A stretch of 64,000 nt of DNA from Arthrobacter sp. zg-Y844. GTDB taxonomy: Bacteria > Actinomycetota > Actinomycetes > Actinomycetales > Micrococcaceae. Numbering within the stretch: the stretch's first letter is position 1; each line of letters starts with the position of its first letter. Below, in pieces: positions 24,232 to 31,783 of the stretch. Location: assembly GCF_024385465.1 (NCBI RefSeq), contig NZ_JANFLS010000003.1, forward strand, positions 1 through 64,000. Direction: 5' to 3'. The notes below the pieces were generated by a model. That model saw only the letters and a list, made by a program, of their open reading frames with translations. It was not told where the DNA came from and ran no database searches. Made by a program: the position numbers and the translations under genes.

Positions 24232-25314
24232 GTGAACATTCCTATGCTTCCGGACCGCACGTGGGCCGAGACCGCCATCCGCCGCATCGAGGCCGAGGGG
24301 GCACGCTCGGCGGACACGCATCTGTTCCAGGTCCCGGTCCCGGCCGGCTGGTCAGTGCAGATCTACCTGAAGGACGAGTCCACCCATCGCACCGGCAGCC
24401 TCAAGCACCGGCTGGCCCGCTCCCTCTTCCTCTTCGGCCTGGTCAACGGCTGGATCACCGAGGGCACCACCATCGTGGAGGCTTCCAGCGGTTCCACCGC
24501 TGTGTCGGAGGCTTACTTCGCCCAACTGCTGGGGCTGCCGTTCGTGGCCGTGATGCCGCAGACCACTAGTGCGGAGAAGATCCGGCTGATCGAGCACTAC
24601 GGCGGGCGCTGCCACTTCGTCGAGGAGCCTTCGGAGGTGTACGCCGCCGCGGAGGCCGTCGCGGCCAGCACCGGCGGGCACTACATGGACCAGTTCACGT
24701 ACGCAGAACGCGCCACTGACTGGCGGGGCAACAACAATATTGCCGAGTCGATCTTTTCCCAGATGGCCCAGGAGGACCATCCGCTGCCGGACTGGATAGT
24801 GGTGGGTGCCGGGACCGGCGGGACAAGTGCAACGATCGGCCGCTATATCCGTTATCACCGGTATCCCACCCGCCTGGCTGTCGTGGATCCGGAGAACTCG
24901 GCGTTTTTCCCCGCCTGGCAGAATCCGGGGGAGCCCGCGGCCGGAAGGCCCTCCCGGATTGAAGGTATCGGCCGGCCGCGGCCGGAACCCAGCTTCGTTC
25001 CGGCGGTAATCGACCACATGATCCAGGTCCCGGACGCCGCATCTGTGGCTGCTTCCCGGCACCTGAGGCGGCTCACCGGGCTGCATGCCGGCCCCTCCAC
25101 CGGCACCAATCTCTGGGGGGTCTGGCAGCTGGCCGCCGCCATGGAAGCGGACGGCCGTGCCGGAAGCATCGTCTCGCTTGTGTGCGATTCCGGGGACCGG
25201 TACACCGCTTCCTACGGCGACGACGCCTGGCTGGCGTCCCGCGGACTGGACCCGGACCGGGCCACAGCCGTGCTGGAGGAACTGTTCCGGACCGGGCGGT
25301 GGCCTGCGGGCTGA
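24232..25314 (+). CDS. PLP-dependent cysteine synthase family protein, Cds1/L-cysteine desulfhydrase-like
   Basis: A 360-residue fold-type II PLP enzyme. Lys58 in TGSLKHR is the probable Schiff-base lysine; the Ser/Gly phosphate loop is [14 protein letters not shown], and ASSGST is the substrate-binding block. Long actinobacterial members with an extended C-terminus, such as mycobacterial Cds1, are L-cysteine desulfhydrases making pyruvate, ammonia and hydrogen sulfide. Similarity to those is from memory. It is divergent from the oxidoreductase and precedes the GntR-controlled importer operon without belonging to it. An O-acetylserine sulfhydrylase role is an alternative. Confidence 0.75.
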   Translation: MNIPMLPDRTWAETAIRRIEAEGARSADTHLFQVPVPAGWSVQIYLKDESTHRTGSLKHRLARSLFLFGLVNGWITEGTTIVEASSGSTAVSEAYFAQLLGLPFVAVMPQTTSAEKIRLIEHYGGRCHFVEEPSEVYAAAEAVAASTGGHYMDQFTYAERATDWRGNNNIAESIFSQMAQEDHPLPDWIVVGAGTGGTSATIGRYIRYHRYPTRLAVVDPENSAFFPAWQNPGEPAAGRPSRIEGIGRPRPEPSFVPAVIDHMIQVPDAASVAASRHLRRLTGLHAGPSTGTNLWGVWQLAAAMEADGRAGSIVSLVCDSGDRYTASYGDDAWLASRGLDPDRATAVLEELFRTGRWPAG

Positions 25315-25375
25315 TCCGCTCCATGCCGGCCCCGCCGCCGGAGCGGCAGGCACCGCTCCTCGATCGTTATTGAGA

Positions 25376-25387
25376 ATTGTTGACAAT
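25376..25387 (+). promoter_or_regulatory. GntR operator copy 1 within the ABC importer promoter
   Basis: The palindrome ATTGTTGACAAT. Its TTGACA (25380-25385) doubles as a -35 box; 17 bases on is TACCGT (25403-25408), a plausible -10. A repressor bound here would block RNA polymerase. The importer start lies 67 bases downstream. It is identical (reverse complement) to three other copies at 30028, 30880 and 31750, and fits the GntR-family pattern yGT-N-ACy. Confidence 0.75.
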
Positions 25388-25453
25388 CGTGTTTACCAAA
25401 AATACCGTGTGTGTGACCTAGCTTACTTTTTACACGGAAACCGGGGAATGACA

Positions 25454-26431
25454 ATGAAGCCAATTCTTAGGATGCTCGCCGCCTCCACTGCGGTCCTGGC
25501 TCTTGCCGCCTGCGGCTCGGGGTCGCCCAGCGGGGAGGCCGAAGACACCGGCGAGGCCGGTGGCGGGGACCTCACCCAGGTGACGGTCGGAGTCATCCCC
25601 ATCGTCGACGTGGCACCGATCTACCTCGGCGTCCAGGAGGGCTTCTTCGAAGCGGAAGGCCTGGAGCTGGAACTGCAGCCGGCCCAGGGCGGCGCGGCCA
25701 TTGTTCCGGCCGTCATGAGCGGCAGCATGGACTTCGGCTTCAGCAACATTTCCTCGATGCTGGTGGCCAAGTCCAAGGGCCTGGATGTGCAGGTGGTGAC
25801 CGCCGGAGCGGCGTCGACAGGCGAGGACGGCGCCGATTTCGGCGGCATCCTGGTTAACCCGGATGCCGGGATCGAAACGGCGGCGGACCTTGCGGGCAAG
25901 AAGGTCGCCGTGAACACGCTCAACAACATCAACGACACCACCGTCCGCGCGGCCGTGCGCAAGGCAGGCGGAGACCCGTCAGGCATCGAGTTCGTTGAGC
26001 TGGCCTTCCCCGATATGCAGGCTGCCCTGGAACGCGGCCAGGTGGATGCCATCCAGGTGGTGGAACCCTTCCTGACGGGCGGGCAGAATGCCGGGTCCGT
26101 TCCGATCGCTTCCAACTATGTGGATACCGCGGAGGACCTCGCCGTCGGCGCCTACTTCACGACGTCGGCGAAGGCCGAGGACGATGCGGAAACGGTGGAG
26201 AAATTCACGGCGGCCATGAACAAGTCCTTGGAATACGCGGAGGAGAACCCGGACGCCGTCCGCGAGGTCCTGCTCACCTACACGAAGATCGACGCCGAGA
26301 CCGCCAACGCCCTTACCCTGCCCAGCTTCACCACGGAGATCAACCGTGCCGGCGTGGAAACGCTTGCGGAGCTCTCACTCAGTGACGGTCTGATCAGTGA
26401 AGAGCCGAAGCTGGATGAGTTGCTGCCGTAA
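25454..26431 (+). CDS. ABC transporter substrate-binding lipoprotein (NMT1/SsuA/TauA type)
   Basis: A 325-residue solute-binding lipoprotein. The signal peptide ends in a lipobox LALAAC with the lipidated Cys20. The mature part matches the NMT1/THI5-like group (VTVGVIPIVDVAPIYLGVQ, then GAAIVPAVMSGSMDFGFSN), which binds nitrate, sulfonates, thiamine precursors or aromatic acids such as phthalate. The ATG at 25454 has GGGGA six bases before it; an ATG two codons upstream is possible. First gene of a four-gene importer operon. Given the downstream aromatic genes and shared operator, an aromatic carboxylate is the likely ligand (inference). Confidence 0.85.
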   Translation: MKPILRMLAASTAVLALAACGSGSPSGEAEDTGEAGGGDLTQVTVGVIPIVDVAPIYLGVQEGFFEAEGLELELQPAQGGAAIVPAVMSGSMDFGFSNISSMLVAKSKGLDVQVVTAGAASTGEDGADFGGILVNPDAGIETAADLAGKKVAVNTLNNINDTTVRAAVRKAGGDPSGIEFVELAFPDMQAALERGQVDAIQVVEPFLTGGQNAGSVPIASNYVDTAEDLAVGAYFTTSAKAEDDAETVEKFTAAMNKSLEYAEENPDAVREVLLTYTKIDAETANALTLPSFTTEINRAGVETLAELSLSDGLISEEPKLDELLP

Positions 26432-27270
26432 TGAGTACCGAAGTGCTGGAACCCGGCCGGGCTGCGCAGCCACGCGCAGCCCGGCCGGGTGCGCGCCGTT
26501 CCGTGCCGAAACCGGTGCTGGGCCTGGTCGGGGTCCTCGGTTTCCTGCTGATCTGGGAACTGGTTCCAAGGCTCGGCCTGGTCCAGCCCCGCTTCCTGCC
26601 CCCTGCCTCGGAAGTCATCATGGCCCTCGTCCGGGACTTCGGGCTGACTGCCTTCTGGGTGGCCGTGGGGCACACCCTGATGGCCTGGGCCATTGGCCTG
26701 GCAGCCGCCGTCGTCGCCGCCGGCATCCTGGGCCTGGTGATCGGCATGAGCCCGTTCCTCCGACGGTTCACCAACTCCACCATCGAGTTCCTGCGCCCGG
26801 TTCCCTCGGTGGCCCTGATCCCGCTGGCCGTGCTGCTGTTCGGCGTCAAAATCGAATCCTCGCTGATGCTGATCATCTACGCCTGCTTCTGGCAGGTGCT
26901 GATCCAGGTGCTCTACGGGGTGGCCGACGTCGACAACGTGGCAACGCAGACGGCACAGTCCTACGGCTTCTCCAAGCTGCAGCGGATCCGGCACGTGGTG
27001 TTTCCCACCGTGCTGCCGTACCTGATGACGGGCATCCGTCTGGCGGCCTCCGTGGCGCTGATCCTGGCCATCACCGCCGAGCTGATCATCGGCTCGCCCG
27101 GGCTCGGGCGTGAGATTGCGGACGCCCAGTCCGGCGGAGCCATCTCCGGCATGTATGCCCTGGTGCTGGCCACCGGCCTGCTGGGCGTGGCGATCAATAT
27201 CGTGATGCGCCAGGTCGAGCAGCGCCTGTTGTCCTGGCATCCGTCCGTCCGCGGAGAGGTGGTGCTGTGA
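26431..27270 (+). CDS. ABC transporter permease (SsuC/TauC type), first of two
   Basis: A 279-residue inner-membrane permease with about six helices after a 25-residue cytoplasmic tail. The permease EAA loop is at QSYGFSKLQRIRHVVFPTVLPYLMTGIRL (the usual EAA----G is degenerate: AQSYG). It overlaps the binding-protein stop codon by one base and the next permease by four, so the operon is tightly coupled. It probably pairs with the next gene as a heterodimeric channel. Confidence 0.88.
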   Translation: MSTEVLEPGRAAQPRAARPGARRSVPKPVLGLVGVLGFLLIWELVPRLGLVQPRFLPPASEVIMALVRDFGLTAFWVAVGHTLMAWAIGLAAAVVAAGILGLVIGMSPFLRRFTNSTIEFLRPVPSVALIPLAVLLFGVKIESSLMLIIYACFWQVLIQVLYGVADVDNVATQTAQSYGFSKLQRIRHVVFPTVLPYLMTGIRLAASVALILAITAELIIGSPGLGREIADAQSGGAISGMYALVLATGLLGVAINIVMRQVEQRLLSWHPSVRGEVVL

Positions 27271-28040
27271 AGACGCTCAAGAGCCTTGCCTACGTGGTTG
27301 CGCTGCCCCTGCTGCTGGTGCTCCTGTGGTGGGCTTCCACCCGGGGCGAACCGAACTTCTTCGTACCCACCCCGTCCGCTCTGGTGGATGTCTTCGGTCC
27401 CACCTGGTTTGAGGGGCGGATCACCGGGGATGTCCTGCCGTCGCTGGGAAGGCTGCTCGCCGGGCTCGCCATCGCGATCATCCTTGGCATCGTCGTCGGG
27501 CTGCTGGTGGGCCTGAACCGGACGCTGCGGGCGCTGACCGAACCCGTGTTCGAGTTCTTCCGTGCCCTGCCGCCTCCGGTGCTGGTTCCGGTGCTGATCC
27601 TGCTGGTGGGCCTGAATGACGGCATGAAGGTTGCCGTGATTGTGGTCGGCTGCATTTGGCCGGTGCTGTTGAACACCATCGAAGGGGTGCGCTCCATTGA
27701 TCCGGTGCAGAACGAAACGACCCGGTCCTACGGCATCTCCGGGATGAACCGGATCCGCTACCAGGTGCTGCCGTCTGCCGCGCCGACGATCATGGCCGGC
27801 ATCCGGCAGTCGCTGTCCATCGGCCTGATCCTCATGGTCATTTCGGAAATGTTCGGTTCCTCCTCGGGACTGGGCTTCACTATTCTGCAGTTCCAGCGGT
27901 CCTTCGCCATCCCGGAAATGTGGTCCGGCATCCTGGTGCTCGGCCTGATCGGCCTGGCCCTGTCCCTGATCTTCCAATGGTGCGAACGGCGCGTGCTGCG
28001 CTGGTACCACGGCCTTAAAGAGGTAGAAAATGCAGCCTGA
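27267..28040 (+). CDS. ABC transporter permease (SsuC/TauC type), second of two
   Basis: A 257-residue permease starting at GTG inside the end of the previous gene (GTGA overlap). About six membrane helices; the EAA loop is RSYGISGMNRIRYQVLPSAAP with the conserved glycine. Sequence differs clearly from the first permease, so this is not a recent duplicate. Two different permeases are less usual for the sulfonate/taurine importers, which normally use one, and may mark a substrate subgroup. Confidence 0.88.
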   Translation: MKTLKSLAYVVALPLLLVLLWWASTRGEPNFFVPTPSALVDVFGPTWFEGRITGDVLPSLGRLLAGLAIAIILGIVVGLLVGLNRTLRALTEPVFEFFRALPPPVLVPVLILLVGLNDGMKVAVIVVGCIWPVLLNTIEGVRSIDPVQNETTRSYGISGMNRIRYQVLPSAAPTIMAGIRQSLSIGLILMVISEMFGSSSGLGFTILQFQRSFAIPEMWSGILVLGLIGLALSLIFQWCERRVLRWYHGLKEVENAA

Positions 28041-28905
28041 CGCCATCTCCGCCAAAACCACTCCGGCACCGGAAGGCACCGCACCGTCCGGGCGCACGCT
28101 GCCCGAGGGGGAAGCGCTGCTTTCGGTCCGCGGGCTGAAAAAGGTCTACTCCACCGACGGCGGCCCCATCGAAGCCGTCCGCAACCTCACCTTCGACCTG
28201 GGGCACGGCGAGCTGGCCTGCCTGGTCGGTCCCTCCGGCTCCGGCAAGACCACCCTGCTCAAGTGCATCGCGGGACTGCTCGGAGCCACCGAGGGCGAAG
28301 TGCTGCTCGACGGCAAGAAGGTGACGGCGCCGCCCAAGAAAATGGCGGTGGTCTTCCAGGAATACGGCCGCTCCCTGTTTCCCTGGCTGCGGGTCGCGGA
28401 CAACGTGGAGCTGCCCCTGAAGAACGCCGGCGTGCCCAAAGCGGAACGCCGGCAGCGGGTAGCCGACGCGCTGGAGGCGGTGGGGCTGGAGCACGTGCCC
28501 AAGTCCTACCCCTGGCAGCTGTCGGGAGGCATGCAGCAGCGCGTGGCCATCGCCCGTGCGGTGGCGTACCAGCCGGAGGTGCTGCTGATGGACGAGCCGT
28601 TTGCCGCCGTCGACGCCCAGACCCGCGCCGATCTGGAGGACCTTACCCGGCGGCTGTGGAAGGACCTGGGCATGACCATCCTGTTCGTCACGCACGACAT
28701 CGACGAATCCGTGTACCTCGGTGAACGCGTCATCATCCTGTCCTCCTCGCCCACCGTGGTGCAGGAGGACATCCTGATCGACCTCCCGGAGGACCGTGAC
28801 CAGCTGGAGACCCGGGGGATGCCGCGCTTCACCGAGCTGCGCCATCACGTCTACGAGCAGATCCAGCTCGCCAAGAAGGGCCACCGGCCGGACGCGGCGC
28901 GCTGA
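28030..28905 (+). CDS. ABC transporter ATP-binding protein (SsuB/TauB type)
   Basis: A 291-residue ATPase for the importer. Walker A GPSGSGKTT follows LACLV, the signature is LSGGMQQRVAIARA, Walker B is VLLMDEPFAAVD and the H-loop is ILFVTHDIDESVYL. Residues 1 to about 35 form an extra Pro/Ala/Glu-rich leader absent from shorter homologues. It overlaps the preceding permease by 11 bases and is the last gene before a strong terminator. Confidence 0.92.
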   Translation: MQPDAISAKTTPAPEGTAPSGRTLPEGEALLSVRGLKKVYSTDGGPIEAVRNLTFDLGHGELACLVGPSGSGKTTLLKCIAGLLGATEGEVLLDGKKVTAPPKKMAVVFQEYGRSLFPWLRVADNVELPLKNAGVPKAERRQRVADALEAVGLEHVPKSYPWQLSGGMQQRVAIARAVAYQPEVLLMDEPFAAVDAQTRADLEDLTRRLWKDLGMTILFVTHDIDESVYLGERVIILSSSPTVVQEDILIDLPEDRDQLETRGMPRFTELRHHVYEQIQLAKKGHRPDAAR

Positions 28906-28918
28906 GCCCGGTAGGACA

Positions 28919-28960
28919 AACGACGGCGGCCCCTCCCGCGAAGGAGGGGCCGCCGTCGTT
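28919..28960. terminator. Bidirectional terminator between importer operon and dioxygenase
   Basis: An 18-bp perfect stem (AACGACGGCGGCCCCTCC at 28919-28936 with 28943-28960) and loop CGCGAA lies between the convergent ATPase and dioxygenase genes. It can serve both. Confidence 0.85.
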
Positions 28961-28969
28961 ATGCCGGGC

Positions 28970-29932
28970 TCAGTCGGCGGGAAGCTCCACCGGGGGAGTG
29001 CCGTGGGTATGGAAGGTGTCGATGGTCTTCATGCCCCAGGCCTGGCCCTTGGCGCGCTCCGCCTCGGTCCATTCGATGGTTTTCCAGTCCGGTGCCAGGA
29101 TCAGGCGGGCACCGGCGTTGCAGAATTCGATCCGGTTGCCGCCGGGCTCATACACATACAGGAAAAAGGTCTGCTGGATGGCGTGTTTGTGCGGCCCGGT
29201 TTCGATGTGGATGCCGTTTTCGAGGAAGATGTCCGCAGCCTTGAGGATGTCTTCGCGGGTGTCGGTGGCGAACGCGACGTGGTGCAGCCGGCCGCTGCTG
29301 CCGGTCCAGTCACCGCTGTACACCAGGTCATAGGACTTGTTGGAGAAGGTGAACCACTGGCCGGAAAGCCTGCCGTTGTCCAGCCGGATCTGTTCGGTGG
29401 GCTTGCCGCCCAGCACCTCTTCCACGAACCGGCCGTTCTCGGCAACGTCTGCGCCGAGGAAATTGACGTGGTCCAGCCGGCGGGCGTTCACGCCGCGGCC
29501 CGGGAAGCGGTCCGCCTGGTTCTTCAAGGCCGGCCGGGACTCTTCGGTGGGCACATGCCATTCGCTGTCAAAGTAGATGTCCATCGGATGCCCGTCCGGA
29601 TCCGTGAAGGCGTAGGTCTTGCCCATGCCCGGGCCGCCGTCGTGCCAGCCGACTCCGCGTCCTGCCGCCTCGATGGCCGCAACGCGCCGTTGCAGCGCCT
29701 CTTCGCTGGCGGCGCGCAGGCCCAGGCGTCCGACGCCGGAAGTCTCGTGGGCGGTGAGTTTGATGGTGTGGTGTTCGTAGTCGTCCCACGCGTGCAGGTA
29801 GGCGGAATCGCCCTCTCGGGCGACTTCGCGCATTGCCAGCAGTTCGGTGAAGAACCACAGGCTCTTGTCGAAATCCGGGGTATAGAGTTCCACGAAGCCC
29901 AGATGGGCTACGTCGCGAAAAGCATCAGGCAT
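28970..29932 (-). CDS. Type I extradiol ring-cleavage dioxygenase (VOC family, catechol 2,3-dioxygenase-like)
   Basis: A 320-residue two-module VOC (glyoxalase/bleomycin-fold) protein. The C-terminal module keeps the 2-His-1-carboxylate iron ligands: His155 in RRLDHVNFLG, His217/218 in RLHHVAFAT, and Glu269 in GGNRIEF. A conserved TFFLYVYEPGG precedes the glutamate. The start at 29932 follows AAGGAAACCGC; the frame extends 11 codons upstream. Expected to open a catecholic ring next to the diol. It has its own promoter with an operator copy at 30028. Linked lower-pathway genes point to an aromatic acid whose cleavage leads to 4-oxalomesaconate, such as gallate or a protocatechuate relative; the true substrate is unknown. 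Confidence 0.82.
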   Translation of the reverse strand: MPDAFRDVAHLGFVELYTPDFDKSLWFFTELLAMREVAREGDSAYLHAWDDYEHHTIKLTAHETSGVGRLGLRAASEEALQRRVAAIEAAGRGVGWHDGGPGMGKTYAFTDPDGHPMDIYFDSEWHVPTEESRPALKNQADRFPGRGVNARRLDHVNFLGADVAENGRFVEEVLGGKPTEQIRLDNGRLSGQWFTFSNKSYDLVYSGDWTGSSGRLHHVAFATDTREDILKAADIFLENGIHIETGPHKHAIQQTFFLYVYEPGGNRIEFCNAGARLILAPDWKTIEWTEAERAKGQAWGMKTIDTFHTHGTPPVELPAD

Positions 29933-30027
29933 TGCGGTTTCCTTTGCGGTCTGCTGAAACGGCACGGGCTTCGTTGCCGGCCTGCCGGTCCCGAAGCAGT
30001 GCTGAGAGTCAATCAGCGGCCCCGGGT

Positions 30028-30039
30028 ATTGTCAACAAT
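30028..30039 (-). promoter_or_regulatory. GntR operator copy 2 upstream of the dioxygenase
   Basis: ATTGTCAACAAT, 95 bases before the dioxygenase start and 17 bases past the stop of the upstream dehydrogenase gene on the same strand. On the minus strand it supplies a TTGACA -35 box (30035-30030); the -10 at about 30012-30007 is poor (TTGACT). Confidence 0.7.
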
Positions 30040-30056
30040 TTCGCAGACAATGCAGG

Positions 30057-30839
30057 TCAGGCGGGGCCGGTGCCGCCAGCTGCCAGTGCGGACAACCAGC
30101 TGAATGTGCCTTCCGTCATCCAGGCAGGTGTGCCCAGTCCGCGGAGGTACGCCAAGGAGTCTGCGACCTCGTGTGCACGCCGCACGGCGTGCGTTTCCGA
30201 GCCCTGAAGGAGCCGGGCCACCAGGTCCGGCCCGTCCGGGCCCAGCTCCCCGGCGATTTCCGCCAGGAGCCACTCCTCCGCGCCGGCTGCTTTTCCGGCT
30301 GCCCGGCATTCCAGTACCAGACCCGCCAGTCCCTTCATGAAGACACTGCGCAGCAGCTTACGGCCCGCCGCGGCGCCGGGGGCACCGGGGATCGTTTCCA
30401 CCGGGGTGCCGAAGCCTTCCATCAGGGCGGCAAACCTGTCCGCCGCGGTGCCGCTGACAAGGAGCGGGGTTCGGCTGCCGGCCCGGGGGACGGGCGCCAT
30501 GACGGCCACGTCCACCAGGGCCACTCCATAGCCTGCGGAGAGTTCGGCAAGTGCGGCTTTGTCCTCCGGGCCGGCGGTGTTGAAATCCGCGAACACGGCG
30601 TTCGAGGGAAGCAGCGGAAGTATCTGCTCCGCGACGCTGCGCGCGGCGGCGGCGCCGACCAGGCTGATGGCCAGATCCGTTCCGTCAACGGATTCGGCAA
30701 GCGAGTCGAACTGGCGGATGCCGGCGTCGCGTGCGTCGGTGTACGGGTCGTAGCCGCGTACGTCCGCCCCGGCCTCGGCCAGGCCCAGTGCGTACAGGCG
30801 TCCGGCTTCGCCCAGGCCCAGTACGGTCACCGCAGTCAT
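30057..30839 (-). CDS. NAD(P)-dependent dehydrogenase, 6PGDH-like with DUF1932 C-terminus
   Basis: A 260-residue protein with an N-terminal NAD(P) Rossmann domain (VTVLGLGEAG, Gly8-x-Gly10-x-x-Gly13, then DVRGYDP) as in 6-phosphogluconate and 3-hydroxyisobutyrate dehydrogenases, and a C-terminal helical DUF1932 domain (from about 165, with KAAGAEEWLLAEI). The start at 30839 has GAGAGGACACAACC before it. It is divergent from the GntR gene with an operator copy in between. Catalysis on a hydroxy- or semialdehyde carboxylate of the aromatic pathway is likely but unproven; it is not the GFO/IDH-type LigC. Confidence 0.75.
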   Translation of the reverse strand: MTAVTVLGLGEAGRLYALGLAEAGADVRGYDPYTDARDAGIRQFDSLAESVDGTDLAISLVGAAAARSVAEQILPLLPSNAVFADFNTAGPEDKAALAELSAGYGVALVDVAVMAPVPRAGSRTPLLVSGTAADRFAALMEGFGTPVETIPGAPGAAAGRKLLRSVFMKGLAGLVLECRAAGKAAGAEEWLLAEIAGELGPDGPDLVARLLQGSETHAVRRAHEVADSLAYLRGLGTPAWMTEGTFSWLSALAAGGTGPA

Positions 30840-30879
30840 GGTTGTGTCCTCTCGTAGCTGTCCGCCGATTATTGCCATG

Positions 30880-30891
30880 ATTGTCAACAAT
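30880..30891. promoter_or_regulatory. GntR operator copy 3 between dehydrogenase and gntR genes
   Basis: ATTGTCAACAAT in the 160-base divergent spacer, 41 bases before the dehydrogenase start and 109 bases before the GntR start. On the minus strand it carries TTGACA (30887-30882). It may control both directions, giving autoregulation. Confidence 0.72.
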
Positions 30892-30999
30892 TCCAAGCTG
30901 CGGCCGCCCGCCGGGGGCTGGGGGACTGTGATGCAGTGATAACTTGGCGTGACACCAAAAATGAGGGCGGGCGGGTGCCGTTTCGCCGAGGAGCTTCAA

Positions 31000-31665
31000 A
31001 TGACAGCAGATGCAGCAGCGACCACGAGTAACGCTGCGCAGGTGGCGGACGCAATCCGCACGGCAATTCTTGACGGCGAGCTGGTGCCGTCCCAACGGCT
31101 CGTGGAGGCGGACCTGTGCACGCAGTTCAAGGCGAGCCGCAGTGCGGTCCGCTCCGCCCTTGCCGAGCTCGCCGTCGAGGGCGTGGTGGAGCGGGTGCAG
31201 AACCGCGGAGCCCGCGTGCGGTCGGTGCCCGTGGAAGAAGCCGTAGAGATCATTGAGGTCCGCGGCGTGCTGGAGGCGCTGTGTGCCCGCAAGGCAGCGG
31301 AGCGGATTGATGCCGGGCAGGTCTCCGAACTCCGGCAGATGGCCGACGACATGGCGTCCGCCGTAAAGGCCGGCGAACTGATGCGCTACTCGGAGATCAA
31401 TTCCAGGCTCCATCGGCGGATCGTGGAAATCAGCGGTCAGGGAACCGCCGGAGCCACCATCGAAAGGCTGCGGGCACAGAATGTGCGCCACCAGTTCCGG
31501 CTCGCGGTCCAGCCTGGGCGTGCCAACGTTTCGCTGCCGGAACACGTGGAAATCATTGAAGCCATCTGCGCCGGGCAGGGCGAGCAGGCTGCCCGCATGA
31601 TGGAGACCCACATGGCGAGCATTGCCGACGCCATCCGCCGGACAGGCTCAGCGCCCCCGCACTAA
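31000..31665 (+). CDS. GntR family transcriptional regulator (FadR/FCD subfamily)
   Basis: A 221-residue regulator. The N-terminal winged helix-turn-helix (about 20-80) includes QVADAIRTAILDGELVPSQR and the recognition helix region ASRSAVRSALAELAVEGVVE; the FCD effector-binding domain (about 85-215) has the all-helical layout with metal-type His residues (LHRRI, RHQFR, SLPEHVEII). The ATG at 31000 is behind GAGGAG with a six-base spacer; the longer frame has no such site. It sits at the centre of four identical palindromes and is the obvious candidate to bind them, probably as a repressor released by a pathway acid. Confidence 0.9.
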   Translation: MTADAAATTSNAAQVADAIRTAILDGELVPSQRLVEADLCTQFKASRSAVRSALAELAVEGVVERVQNRGARVRSVPVEEAVEIIEVRGVLEALCARKAAERIDAGQVSELRQMADDMASAVKAGELMRYSEINSRLHRRIVEISGQGTAGATIERLRAQNVRHQFRLAVQPGRANVSLPEHVEIIEAICAGQGEQAARMMETHMASIADAIRRTGSAPPH

Positions 31666-31749
31666 GACGCGTAGTATGCCTAGCCGCCGCCAATCGAACG
31701 CACGGCACGGTTAGCGGCTGCTGCTCCGCTATTTGTCTTTGTCACCGTT

Positions 31750-31780
31750 ATTGTCAACAATCTGGTTGACGAGGTACATT
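31750..31780 (+). promoter_or_regulatory. GntR operator copy 4 and promoter of the ligJK operon
   Basis: The palindrome ATTGTCAACAAT (31750-31761) contains TTGTCA (31751-31756), a -35-like box; 18 bases on is TACATT (31775-31780), a good -10. Start of transcription would fall near 31786, right at the GTG start codons (31784 and 31787), so the mRNA may be leaderless. Confidence 0.72.
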
Positions 31781-31783
31781 CTT

